Source: Spirochaetota bacterium (GTDB lineage Bacteria; Spirochaetota; Spirochaetia; Treponematales; UBA12059). From it: a DNA stretch of 64,000 nt. Position numbers and translations under genes: made by a program. The stretch spans positions 1 through 64,000 of the forward strand of contig JAHIWG010000012.1 of the NCBI GenBank assembly GCA_018816345.1. The letters run 5' to 3'. A model generated the notes under the pieces. It worked only from the letters and a program-made list of their open reading frames with translations, did not search any database and was not told the origin of the DNA. Shown one piece after another: positions 26,254 through 35,351 of this stretch (positions are counted from its first letter, which is position 1; the number at the start of each line of letters is the position of its first letter).

Positions 26254-26287
26254 ATACCCGCTTGCGGCGCGCGCGGCAAGCGGGTAT
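26254..26287. promoter_or_regulatory. 12-bp inverted repeat between divergent genes (possible operator)
   Basis: atacccgcttgc (26254-26265) and gcaagcgggtat (26276-26287) are perfect inverted copies with a 10-bp spacer. The outer ends contribute the -10-like hexamers of both divergent genes (TATCGT for HD, TATACC for DUF6941). A shared operator or bidirectional promoter is inferred. Confidence 0.5.
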
Positions 26288-26297
26288 ACCATCCTTT

Positions 26298-26699
26298 ATG
26301 CAGGTAGAGATTCTAGCGCTATGCGATTTCGCCCAGGACGCGATGGGGAAGCTTAACGTCGTAGGAGCCTTCGACGCTATCACGGTCAGGGAATTCCCCT
26401 CGGTACACCCGCTCATGTGCGTGGCCGCCCGTATCAGGTTCCCCGTATATGAGCTTGGCGCCCATTCCGTCAGGCTAGAGATCGTCGACGCGGAAGGAGA
26501 GAGGCTCGCGCCCCCGCTGGACGGCTCCATGAGCGTGGACGGCATAGGCGGGGACTCGGCGTGCGCGAATCTCGCGCTCACTATGCATAATCTTAGGGTC
26601 GAGCGCGAGGCCTCATGGAGACTCGCGCTTTCCATCGACGGCCAAGAACGCGCCTCGGTACCGCTGTATATCAGGAAAGCCGCCTCTCATCGCTCCTAA
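26298..26699 (+). CDS. DUF6941-type conserved protein
   Basis: A 133-residue protein of unknown function. It begins MQVEILALCDFAQDAMGKLN followed by VVGAFDAI, the hallmark N-terminus of the DUF6941 family, and continues as alternating beta strands (VAARIRFPVYELG, VRLEIVDAEGERL, SWRLALSIDGQE). It is probably a small beta-sandwich. ATG at 26298 is chosen because the family motif begins there. No Shine-Dalgarno is present; TATACC ends 7 nt upstream. Divergent from the HD hydrolase gene. Confidence 0.75.
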   Translation: MQVEILALCDFAQDAMGKLNVVGAFDAITVREFPSVHPLMCVAARIRFPVYELGAHSVRLEIVDAEGERLAPPLDGSMSVDGIGGDSACANLALTMHNLRVEREASWRLALSIDGQERASVPLYIRKAASHRS

Positions 26700-26953
26700 G
26701 GAACAGCAAGCAGGCTCGATGCCATTAAATCGTTTCTTTTTGATACACCATGATGTTTACTAATTACCCGGTATGTATTTCCATGTAACACCGCGACAAT
26801 AACAATCAGTAAGCGCACCTATCTACATTTCTACTAGGGTAACTTCATCGTGAGCGCAAAACAAGAAACTACTCATCACATTTCATTATTATATATATAC
26901 ATATTTCTACTCGTGCCTAGGAATGCCATATTCATTGAAATTCGCCCCGCTAT

Positions 26954-26969
26954 TGGCACGCTCCCTGCA
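26954..26969 (+). promoter_or_regulatory. Sigma-54-type promoter of hsp20
   Basis: tggcacg-N4-ctgca matches the sigma-54 consensus TGGCACG-N4-TTGCW except for one base. The invariant GG (26955-26956) and GC (26967-26968) have the required 10-bp gap. Transcription would begin near 26980, about 75 nt before the hsp20 ATG. Confidence 0.65.
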
Positions 26970-26983
26970 TATATATAAGTGGA

Positions 26984-27050
26984 CGCGGCGAACGGCCGTA
27001 GGCCATAAGGCGCCGCGCCGAAAAGTTATACCACACCTTTATGGAGGTTT
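26984..27050 (+). promoter_or_regulatory. Structured hsp20 leader, possible RNA thermometer
   Basis: A first hairpin is formed by gcggcg and cgccgc around inner ggcc/ggcc pairs. The second, at 27035-27048, pairs acctt with the Shine-Dalgarno ggaggt (5 bp including one G-U, 4-nt loop). A weak hairpin hiding the ribosome-binding site upstream of a small heat-shock gene is the layout of ROSE/fourU-type thermometers. Inference from visual folding only. Confidence 0.4.
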
Positions 27051-27053
27051 ATC

Positions 27054-27497
27054 ATGAAGAGCGTAATCACCTACAATCCCAGTTCCGTACTGTCCGCCCT
27101 CAACGACTGGGACAAGCTGGTCGGAAGCGTCTTCGACCGCGACTATCCCAGCAGCGCGGCCACGATGGGTTACCCCGTCGTGGACATCCGCGAGGAGAAG
27201 GAGCGCTACGTCCTCGAGGCCGAGCTGCCCGGCTTCGCCGAGAAGGACGTCGACATCAAAGTCAACGACAGGATACTGACCGTCTCGTCATCCAAGGACG
27301 AGGCCAAGAACGTCGGCGGCGAAGGCGTCTGGCTCATCAGGGAGCGCGGCGTCAGGACCTTCCGCCGCTCGTTCAGCATGCCTAGGGACGTAGACCTCGA
27401 CGGCATCAAGGCGTCGTTCAAGGACGGCCTCCTAAGCGTCGTCCTTCCCAAGCGCCCCGAGGCCAGGGAGAAGACTGTCGCCATAACCCGCGGTTGA
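27054..27497 (+). CDS. hsp20: Small heat-shock protein Hsp20
   Basis: A 147-residue alpha-crystallin-domain chaperone that holds unfolding proteins in the cytoplasm. The domain spans about residues 40-138, with PVVDIREEKERYVLEAELPG at its start and the hallmark GLLSVVLPK near its end. A short VAI in the C-terminal tail could serve as the I-x-I assembly motif. GGAGGT lies 6 nt before the ATG. The last codons merge into an 11-nt tandem repeat. Confidence 0.95.
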   Translation: MKSVITYNPSSVLSALNDWDKLVGSVFDRDYPSSAATMGYPVVDIREEKERYVLEAELPGFAEKDVDIKVNDRILTVSSSKDEAKNVGGEGVWLIRERGVRTFRRSFSMPRDVDLDGIKASFKDGLLSVVLPKRPEAREKTVAITRG

Positions 27498-27553
27498 TCC
27501 GCGGCTGGACCGCGGCGAATCCGCGGCGAATCCGCGGCTGAACCGCGCCGCCG
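27488..27553 (+). repeat. Six 11-nt tandem repeats around the hsp20 stop codon
   Basis: Consecutive units ccgcggttgat, ccgcggctgga, ccgcggcgaat, ccgcggcgaat, ccgcggctgaa, ccgcgccgccg. Each of the first five begins with the palindrome CCGCGG. The hsp20 TGA stop is in the first unit. Confidence 0.85.
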
Positions 27554-27590
27554 AGGGGCGAGAGGACTACGAGAAGCGTCTAACGGACGG

Positions 27591-27628
27591 AACCAGGCGT
27601 ATCGCCGAGCGAGGCGATACTCCTGGTT
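27591..27628 (+). terminator. Hairpin after hsp20
   Basis: aaccagg and tatcgcc on the left pair with ggcgata and cctggtt on the right, giving a long bulged stem followed by a short T/A-rich stretch (tattaataat). Probable terminator of hsp20. Confidence 0.6.
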
Positions 27629-27695
27629 TATTAATAATGCCGAACGGCTAGAGGTACTTATATATCAACAAACCACATTATGTAAAAATCAAAGC

Positions 27696-27724
27696 TTGCT
27701 TTCTTGCTTCACGGGGAATACAAT
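27696..27724 (+). promoter_or_regulatory. Predicted oppA promoter
   Basis: TTGCTT, 17-bp spacer, TACAAT, about 30 bp before the oppA start in locally AT-rich DNA. The -10 is strong and the -35 weak. Confidence 0.5.
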
Positions 27725-27754
27725 GGCGGGACAAAGTTCCATTAAGGAGGAACC

Positions 27755-29338
27755 ATGAAACGTGTTCTCTCAGGCTTACTGCTGATCGTCCTGGCGGCGA
27801 CCCTCGTCGTCTCCTGCGGCGGCAAGGCCGGTACCGCCAAGGGCGTCGAGTTCGTAATGGGCAACGGCGCCGAACCCCAGACGCTCGATCCCTCCAAGAT
27901 CCAGGGCGTCCCCGAGCACCATATCTACATGGCGCTGTTCGAGGGCCTCGTCGGCTACGATCCCAAGACCTCTCTCGCCACGCCCGGCCTAGCCTCGAGC
28001 TGGACCATTTCCCCCGCTGGCGACCAGATCACCTTCAAGCTCCGCAAGGCCACCTGGTCCGACGGCACCAAGATCACCGCCCAGACCGTGGTAGACAGCT
28101 GGCTCCGCTCGCTCGATCCCGCCACCGCCTCCGAGTACGCCTATATGATGGGCATGGTCGTTAAGGGCGCCGCGGACTACAACGGCGGCAATGGCGCCAA
28201 GGAAGCCGTAGCCATCCGCGCCCTCGACGAGACGACCTTCCAGGCCGACCTCCTGGGCCCGATGCCCTACGCGGTCGACATGATGGCCCACTACGCCTTC
28301 GCCGTGCTCCCGATGCACGTCATCAACGCGAAGGGCGACGCCTGGATCAAGGCCGAGAACTTCGTCTGCAACGGCCCGTACAAGCTCCTCGAGTGGAAGC
28401 CCCAAGAGTCGCTCTCCGTCGTCAAGAACGACAAGTACTGGGACGCCAAGAACGTATTCCTGTCCAAGATCACCTTCCTCCCGATCGACGACAACCTCAC
28501 CGCCTATAATAAATTCAAGGCCGGCGAGATGGACTGGAGCTACGGCATCCCGCTCGACCTGATCGACGAGGTCAAGCTCCGCCCCGACTACCAGGTATCC
28601 CCGCAGGTAGCGACCTACTACTACATCTTCAACATGACCCGCAAGCCGTTCACCGACATCCGCGTCCGCAGGGCGCTGACGATGGCGCTCGACAAGCAGG
28701 AGCTCGTCGACAAGGTAACCAAGGGCGGCCAGCTCGCCACCACGTCGATGGTACCGGTCATGGCCGGCTACACTCCCGCCAAGGGACCGGATTTCAACGT
28801 CGAAGAGGCCCGCAAGCTCCTCGCCGAGGCCGGTTTCCCCGACGGCAAGGGCTTCCCCAAGACCCCGATCATCTATAACACCAGCTCCGGCCACAAGAAG
28901 ATCGCCGAGTGGGTACAGGAGTCCTGGAAGAAGAACCTCGGCATCGACGTGACGCTCGTCAACCAGGAGTGGACGACCTTCCTCGACACCCGTTCCAACG
29001 CGCACGACTTCGACATCGCCCGCGCCGGCTGGGTAGGCGACTACCTCGACCCGAACACCTTCCTCGACATGTTCATCATCGGTTCCGGCAACAACGACGG
29101 ACTGTACGCCAATCCTGAGTACGACGCCCTCGTGAAGAAGGCCGCCACGATGAAGGCCGGCCCCGAGCGCATGGCCGTGCTGCAGCAGGCCGAGTCGTTC
29201 CTGATCACCAAGGATCAGGCTGTCATTCCGTTCTATCACTACGTGTCCCAGGACATGATCGATACCACGAAGTGGGACGGCTGGTATCCCAACCCGCTCG
29301 GCTCGCACGAGTGGAAGTACATTACCCTGAAGAAGTAA
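27755..29338 (+). CDS. oppA: Oligopeptide ABC transporter, substrate-binding lipoprotein
   Basis: Binds peptides outside the inner membrane and delivers them to OppBCDF. The 527-residue protein has a lipobox at VVSCGG (Cys21). The SBP_bac_5 family fold is visible in EPQTLDPSKIQGVPE, MALFEGLVGYDPKT, WTISPAGDQITFKLRKATWS, and near the C-terminus HDFDIARAGWVGDYLDP. TTAAGGAGG precedes the ATG. A terminator between oppA and oppB suggests oppA is made in excess over the permease genes, as is usual for binding proteins. Confidence 0.94.
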   Translation: MKRVLSGLLLIVLAATLVVSCGGKAGTAKGVEFVMGNGAEPQTLDPSKIQGVPEHHIYMALFEGLVGYDPKTSLATPGLASSWTISPAGDQITFKLRKATWSDGTKITAQTVVDSWLRSLDPATASEYAYMMGMVVKGAADYNGGNGAKEAVAIRALDETTFQADLLGPMPYAVDMMAHYAFAVLPMHVINAKGDAWIKAENFVCNGPYKLLEWKPQESLSVVKNDKYWDAKNVFLSKITFLPIDDNLTAYNKFKAGEMDWSYGIPLDLIDEVKLRPDYQVSPQVATYYYIFNMTRKPFTDIRVRRALTMALDKQELVDKVTKGGQLATTSMVPVMAGYTPAKGPDFNVEEARKLLAEAGFPDGKGFPKTPIIYNTSSGHKKIAEWVQESWKKNLGIDVTLVNQEWTTFLDTRSNAHDFDIARAGWVGDYLDPNTFLDMFIIGSGNNDGLYANPEYDALVKKAATMKAGPERMAVLQQAESFLITKDQAVIPFYHYVSQDMIDTTKWDGWYPNPLGSHEWKYITLKK

Positions 29339-29353
29339 GTCGATAGGCTTATG

Positions 29354-29381
29354 GCCCGGCGCTTGAGCGCCGGGCTTTTTT
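29354..29381 (+). terminator. Terminator between oppA and oppB
   Basis: gcccggcgct / agcgccgggc stem with a very short loop, then TTTTTT. Partial read-through would set the oppA to oppBCDF ratio. A TTTATAC...CATAAT segment near 29475-29490 may provide an additional promoter for oppB. Confidence 0.88.
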
Positions 29382-29575
29382 CGTATAAACGCACATTTAA
29401 TTTCAGATAACAAAACGACATTTCAGATATTGGCGCTTTTTTGTAGTTTCCTCTGGCGCTATACCAAAAACCGGGTTTATACTACATAATCGCGCCGCGT
29501 TCTTCCAATCGGGTTAACGCGGCTCATAGGATCGCCGCTATAGGACGATCCGTACCCCTTATAAGCGAGGAAACG

Positions 29576-30505
29576 ATGTCTAGATTCATCGTCCGCAGAT
29601 TATTGAGCGTCATACCTACGTTCTTCATAATCGTGACGCTCAGTTTCTTCTTGATCAGGCTAGCCCCGGGCGGGCCGTTCTCGAGGGAGAAGAAGATCCC
29701 CCCGGAGATCATGGCTAACATCATGGCCAAGTACCACATGGACGAGCCCCTCCTGAACCAGTACTTCCGCTATATCGGCGACGTTCTGAAATTCGACCTC
29801 GGGCCCTCCTATCGTTACAAGGACCACTCGGTCAACGACCTCCTCGGAGCCGCCTTCCCGGTATCCATCATGCTGGGAACCATGGCCCTAGGGGTCGCCC
29901 TGCTGCTAGGCACCCTGGTCGGCGTGACTTCGGCGCTCAACCAGAATAAATGGCAAGATTACGCGGCGATGTCCGTGGCGGTACTGGGCATCTCGGTCCC
30001 GCTATTCGTGATCGGGCCGGTGCTGATGCTGGTATTCGCGCTGCAGCTAAAGTGGCTGCCGACCTCAGGCTGGATAAACAGCCGGGCCGGCTGGAAAACG
30101 GTCATCATGCCTATCGCCACGCTGATGATGCCCTACTTCGCCTATATCGCCCGACTCTCCCGCGGCTCCATCATCGAGGTTCTCCGTTCCGATTACGTCA
30201 GGACGGCCAGGGCCAAGGGCCTCAAGGAACGGGTCGTGATCGCCAAGCACGTGCTCAAGGGAGGCATGCTCCCCATAGTCACCTATCTGGGGCCGGCGTT
30301 CTCCGGCATAATCATCGGATCGCTCGCCGTCGAGCAGATCTTCGTCATCCCCGGAATCGGAAAGATCTTCGTGCAATCGGCCCTGAATCGGGATTATACG
30401 GTCATCATGGGCGAGGTCATCGTATATTCCCTCATACTCATAGCAGCCAACTTCGTCGTGGACATACTATATGGCCTCCTCGACCCCCGTATCTCGTACA
30501 AATAA
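29576..30505 (+). CDS. oppB: Oligopeptide ABC transporter permease (OppB)
   Basis: A 309-residue inner-membrane permease with an N-terminal membrane segment (residues about 9-30), then the conserved periplasmic LAPGGPFSREK and MDEPLLNQYFRY. The membrane core carries the EAA-type loop VRTARAKGLKERVVIAKHVLK. GAGG precedes the ATG. First gene of oppBCDF. Confidence 0.94.
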   Translation: MSRFIVRRLLSVIPTFFIIVTLSFFLIRLAPGGPFSREKKIPPEIMANIMAKYHMDEPLLNQYFRYIGDVLKFDLGPSYRYKDHSVNDLLGAAFPVSIMLGTMALGVALLLGTLVGVTSALNQNKWQDYAAMSVAVLGISVPLFVIGPVLMLVFALQLKWLPTSGWINSRAGWKTVIMPIATLMMPYFAYIARLSRGSIIEVLRSDYVRTARAKGLKERVVIAKHVLKGGMLPIVTYLGPAFSGIIIGSLAVEQIFVIPGIGKIFVQSALNRDYTVIMGEVIVYSLILIAANFVVDILYGLLDPRISYK

Positions 30506-30518
30506 GGAGCCGAAGGAT

Positions 30519-31604
30519 ATGCCGTTACTCGATAAGAAGACCGACAAGGCAGTCAACGAGTTCAATCAGTACGTGAAGCCGGTATCCCTCTGGGCGGACG
30601 CCTGGAAGCGGCTGAGGCGCAATAAGATGGCCGTGCTGGGCATGTGGATCGTAGGCGCATACCTGGTAGTCACCTTCGGCGCGAGCGTATTGCCGTTCCA
30701 TAGCTATACCGAGCAGCAGATGCTCCACGTCAACCTCCCGCCCTCGCTCAAGCCGGCGGGCGTAGTCGCGCTGGGCGAGCACGAGAAGAGGCGGGTCGAC
30801 CTCAAGGAAGCGATCGAGAGGAGCGGGCGCAGCGATCTCAAGACCGACCTCGAGCGCGTAGACGCTGAGATCATCCAGCTCAAGGGCGACATGGACGTCA
30901 ACCCCGTTCATAAGCGGGTCTACATCCTTGGCACGGACTACCTGGGCCGGGATATGCTGGCGCGGACCATCTACGGCGGGCAGATATCGATCATGATAGG
31001 CCTCATAGGCACGCTGACGGCGGCCTTCATCGGCATCGTGCTCGGCTCGCTCGGCGGCTACCTGGGCGGCTGGGTCGATAACCTCATAGGCCGCTTCGTC
31101 GACCTGATGTACAGCCTCCCGTACATGCTCATCGTCATCATCATCATGTCGATGCTACCGACCGGCTCCAACAGCATCTTCGTCCTCTATCTAGCGATAG
31201 CGATGATATCGTGGCTGACCATCTCTCGAGTCGTACGGGGACAGATCATCAGCCTCAAGAATTCAGAGTTCGTCGAGGCCGCCAAGTCCATGGGCGCTAG
31301 CTCTAACCGCATCATCTTCAGGCACCTGCTGCCCAACTCGCTAGGCATCATCATCATCTACTCCACCCTGCAGTTCCCCAGCTTCATCATGAACGAGAGC
31401 TTCCTCTCGTTCCTGGGCCTCGGCGTCTCGGCGCCGCAGGCCTCGTGGGGAACGCTGGTGAGCGAGGGCGTGCAAGGCATGCAGCTATACCCGTGGCGCC
31501 TGCTCGTGCCGGCCGTCGCCATGACGGTGTTCCTCTTCGCCATGAACTTCCTCGGGGACGGATTACGCGACGCTCTGGATCCTCAGAGCAAGAATAGAAG
31601 CTAA
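30519..31604 (+). CDS. oppC: Oligopeptide ABC transporter permease (OppC), with a charged loop insertion
   Basis: A 361-residue permease. The N-terminal segment WKRLRRNKMAVLGMWIVGAY, the LGTDYLGRDMLARTIYGG motif and the EAA loop VEAAKSMGASSNRIIFRHLLP are typical of the DppC/OppC family. Between LPPS and LGTD the first periplasmic loop carries about 55 extra, highly charged, probably helical residues (GEHEKRRVDLKEAIERSG and following). I chose ATG 30519 with GAAGGAT upstream, since an earlier in-frame start at 30471 overlaps oppB. Confidence 0.92.
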   Translation: MPLLDKKTDKAVNEFNQYVKPVSLWADAWKRLRRNKMAVLGMWIVGAYLVVTFGASVLPFHSYTEQQMLHVNLPPSLKPAGVVALGEHEKRRVDLKEAIERSGRSDLKTDLERVDAEIIQLKGDMDVNPVHKRVYILGTDYLGRDMLARTIYGGQISIMIGLIGTLTAAFIGIVLGSLGGYLGGWVDNLIGRFVDLMYSLPYMLIVIIIMSMLPTGSNSIFVLYLAIAMISWLTISRVVRGQIISLKNSEFVEAAKSMGASSNRIIFRHLLPNSLGIIIIYSTLQFPSFIMNESFLSFLGLGVSAPQASWGTLVSEGVQGMQLYPWRLLVPAVAMTVFLFAMNFLGDGLRDALDPQSKNRS

Positions 31605-31616
31605 GGAGACCATCGA

Positions 31617-32600
31617 ATGACCGATGACGTCATACTCCAGGTCAAGGACCTGAAGGCATACTTCAAGCTCGACGAGGGGCTCCTTAAAGCCGTCGACGGC
31701 GTGAGCTTCGACCTGCGCAAGGGCGAGACCCTCGGCATCGTGGGCGAATCCGGCTCCGGCAAGAGCGTGACCAACCTGGCGATCATGAAGCTGATACCTA
31801 CCCCCCCGGGACGTATAGCCGGCGGCGAGGTGCTGTTCATAGGCAAGGACATCTTCAAGATGTCCGACGAGGAGGTCAGGAAGATACGCGGCAACAAGAT
31901 ATCGATGATCTTCCAGGATCCGATGACCTGCCTCAACCCCTTCCTGCGCATCAGCACGCAGATGATCGAGACGATCGTCCTGCACCAGGGCCTCGACAAG
32001 AAGGCCGCCAAGGCCAAGGCCATCGAGATGCTCAAGCTCGCAGGCATACCGGCCCCCGAGAAGCGCATAGACCAGTACCCTCACCAGTTCTCGGGCGGGA
32101 TGCGCCAGCGCGTCATGATAGCCATGGCGCTCTCCTGCGAGCCGGAGATACTCATCGCCGACGAGCCGACGACGGCCCTCGACGTGACGATCCAGGCCCA
32201 GATACTCGAGCTCATCAAGGAGCTGTCCGCGCGCCTCGGCACCGCAGTTATCCTCATCACCCACTCGCTGGGCGTCGTGGCCGGCATGTGCGACGCGATA
32301 TGCGTAATGTACGCAGGCCGCATCGTCGAGCGCGGCACGGCCGACGAGATCTTCGCCGATCCCAAGCATCCGTACACCCAGGGCCTGATCAAGAGCGTGC
32401 CGCGACTGGACAAGGTAAGCAGCCAGAGGCTCTACTCCATCCCCGGCCAGCCGCCCAACGTCATCAACCTTCCCGATTGCTGCCCGTTCTTCCCGCGCTG
32501 CGAGCGCGCCATGGACGTATGCAAGACTAAGTATCCTAAGATCGCCGAGATTGGCGCCAAGCGCAGCGTCGCCTGCTGGCTCTACGGGGAGGGAAAGTAA
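31617..32600 (+). CDS. oppD: Oligopeptide ABC transporter ATP-binding protein (OppD)
   Basis: A 327-residue ATPase that powers peptide import with OppF. Walker A GESGSGKS, signature FSGGMRQRVMIAMAL, Walker B ILIADEPTTALD, and the C-terminal cysteine-rich oligopeptide-transporter tail (CCPFFPRCERAMDVC ... VACW). An AAGGAG Shine-Dalgarno lies upstream. Its stop codon (TAA) directly abuts the oppF ATG. Confidence 0.95.
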   Translation: MTDDVILQVKDLKAYFKLDEGLLKAVDGVSFDLRKGETLGIVGESGSGKSVTNLAIMKLIPTPPGRIAGGEVLFIGKDIFKMSDEEVRKIRGNKISMIFQDPMTCLNPFLRISTQMIETIVLHQGLDKKAAKAKAIEMLKLAGIPAPEKRIDQYPHQFSGGMRQRVMIAMALSCEPEILIADEPTTALDVTIQAQILELIKELSARLGTAVILITHSLGVVAGMCDAICVMYAGRIVERGTADEIFADPKHPYTQGLIKSVPRLDKVSSQRLYSIPGQPPNVINLPDCCPFFPRCERAMDVCKTKYPKIAEIGAKRSVACWLYGEGK

Positions 32601-33614
<1,014 letters not shown>

Positions 33615-33635
33615 ACGCCGGGATACCGGGAATAA

Positions 33636-33666
33636 AGCCCGCCCCGCGTTACGGGGCGGGCTTTTT
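33636..33666 (+). terminator. Terminator of oppBCDF
   Basis: agcccgccccg / cggggcgggct, 11-bp stem with a 5-nt loop, followed by TTTTT. Confidence 0.92.
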
Positions 33667-33718
33667 ATACTATACGGCCGGGCGGCTCGGGCCGCCCGAT
33701 GACGCGGAGGCCTAGACC

Positions 33719-35344
33719 ATGGACGCGCGGCGTGACGACCTGTCTATCGAGTCGCTCGGGACCCTCTCGGAGGAGATGAGGGGGCTATACCGCGACTTGT
33801 CCGATCATCTCTGGTCGCTGACCCTGGAGTCTGGCCTGACCGCCGACTTCTTCCAGGAGACCCTTAACGCGAATTCCGTTAACCGCGAGGCGACGCGATC
33901 GGTAGACGGCGAGCTCGACTCGCTAAAGGCGGGCGCCGCGTCGGTCCTCGCCTCCGCCGCCAACGCGAGCGAGAAGCTGTCCGCCGCCGCCGACTCCTCG
34001 CGAGCCTCCCTGGCGGCGATAGAGGCCGGCGGCGCCGCGCTCGGTATGATGGACCGGCGCCTGGACGATTTCATGGCCATCTTCAGGCGCGTGGCCGAGG
34101 CCATGGAGCGTATAGACGGCACACTCCGCTCCATAGACGAGATATCGGAGCTGACCAACCTGCTATCGCTCAACGCCGCCATCGAGGCGGCTAGGGCGGG
34201 AGCCCACGGCAAGGGTTTCAAGGTCGTGGCCAACGAGGTCAAGGCGCTCGCGGGCAAGAGCAAGGACCTGACCGAGTCGGCGTCGCGCATCCTGGGGACG
34301 CTACGCTCGGATATGGGCGACGCGGCGGCGGGCCTCAAGGCCATAGAGCAGGGCAAGCTAGAGCTTGCCCTGCGCATGGAAGCCTCGCGCGCGGAACAGG
34401 ACAGGAGCGCCGGATCGATGTCGGGCGCCGCCGACGACATGAAGGACATACGCGCCTCGCTCCAAGGCCAGACGGCCAACTCCGAGCGCATAGCCTCGTC
34501 GATGGCCAGGCTCGCCGAGGCCGTCGACCTGCTCTCGGACAGCTCCGGGCTTATACAAGGCAACCTGCAGAGGCAGAGGGCCTCGTCGGACGAGGTCCTG
34601 CGCTCCGCCGGCCGGCTCAAGTCGTCGCTCAGCGAGCTGAGCCGGCGGGTCGACGCGACGAAGTCGGAGGGCGAGTGCCGGGAGGCCGTCGCCATAGGGC
34701 ACGACGTAACGTATCCGCCATGGGTCCATATTAGGGACGGCCATTCGGCCGGCATATCGATAGAGCTGGCGCAGCGCTTCGTCGAGGGACGCGGGATGAC
34801 GCCGGAATTCAGGCCCGGCCAGTTCGCGGCCGCGCTGGACAAGCTATACTCGGGCGCTATACGCATCGTAGCCAACGTCGGCTGGCCGAACGCCTATTTC
34901 ACCGGCAAGCCGGTCATTCCCACGACGCCGTTCGCCTCGTTCCGGCCGGCGATCTTCGCGTTCGACTCGAACCGGGGCTCGTTCAGGGGCATGCCGGACC
35001 TCGCCGGGAAGCGGGTGGCCGCCCAGAAAGGCTCGTACGTCCTGGACTGCCTGGCCGGAGCGGGCTGCGAGCCCGTCGTCGCCGACAACGACGTGGAGGC
35101 CTTCGCGGCGGTCATCTGGCGCAGGGCCGACTGCGCCATCACCGAGCGGCTCGTAGGCTCGTTCCTCTCCAGGAACTACTTCTCCGGGAAACTGGCGCAG
35201 TGCTTCGAGACCGGGCACGAGACGAGCGTGGTTTTCCTGCTACGCGAGGACGACGTCGCGCTCAGGGACGCCATGGACGAGTGGATCCGGAGCCCCGAGA
35301 CCGCCGAATTCACGCGGCGGCTCGTGGCCCGGACCCGGGAATAG
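33719..35344 (+). CDS. Soluble chemoreceptor fused to a C-terminal solute-binding domain
   Basis: A 541-residue protein with no signal peptide and no membrane segment. Residues about 60-320 are a methyl-accepting chemotaxis signalling hairpin, with the conserved tip around residues 138-183 ([31 protein letters not shown]). Residues 322-541 are an SBP_bac_3-type amino-acid-binding domain ([47 protein letters not shown]). The binding domain is thus cytoplasmic and after the signalling domain, the reverse of ordinary receptors. The gene follows oppF, so sensing of imported peptides or amino acids is inferred. GGAGG precedes the ATG; TATACT lies just after the opp terminator. Confidence 0.82.
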   Translation: MDARRDDLSIESLGTLSEEMRGLYRDLSDHLWSLTLESGLTADFFQETLNANSVNREATRSVDGELDSLKAGAASVLASAANASEKLSAAADSSRASLAAIEAGGAALGMMDRRLDDFMAIFRRVAEAMERIDGTLRSIDEISELTNLLSLNAAIEAARAGAHGKGFKVVANEVKALAGKSKDLTESASRILGTLRSDMGDAAAGLKAIEQGKLELALRMEASRAEQDRSAGSMSGAADDMKDIRASLQGQTANSERIASSMARLAEAVDLLSDSSGLIQGNLQRQRASSDEVLRSAGRLKSSLSELSRRVDATKSEGECREAVAIGHDVTYPPWVHIRDGHSAGISIELAQRFVEGRGMTPEFRPGQFAAALDKLYSGAIRIVANVGWPNAYFTGKPVIPTTPFASFRPAIFAFDSNRGSFRGMPDLAGKRVAAQKGSYVLDCLAGAGCEPVVADNDVEAFAAVIWRRADCAITERLVGSFLSRNYFSGKLAQCFETGHETSVVFLLREDDVALRDAMDEWIRSPETAEFTRRLVARTRE

Positions 35345-35351
35345 CCGGGCC

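Larger units (their letters stand above)
26700..27053. other. AT-rich intergenic region upstream of hsp20
   Basis: No gene. The region is strikingly AT-rich compared with its surroundings (runs such as ttattatatatata). It contains two copies of atttctact (26827-26835 and 26903-26911), the sigma-54-type promoter at 26954-26969 and the structured hsp20 leader. The two copies could be activator sites upstream of the promoter. Confidence 0.6.

Noticed and set aside
27989-29413. 474-codon minus-strand open frame opposite oppA
   Set aside because: Shadow of oppA; would also run through the oppA terminator.
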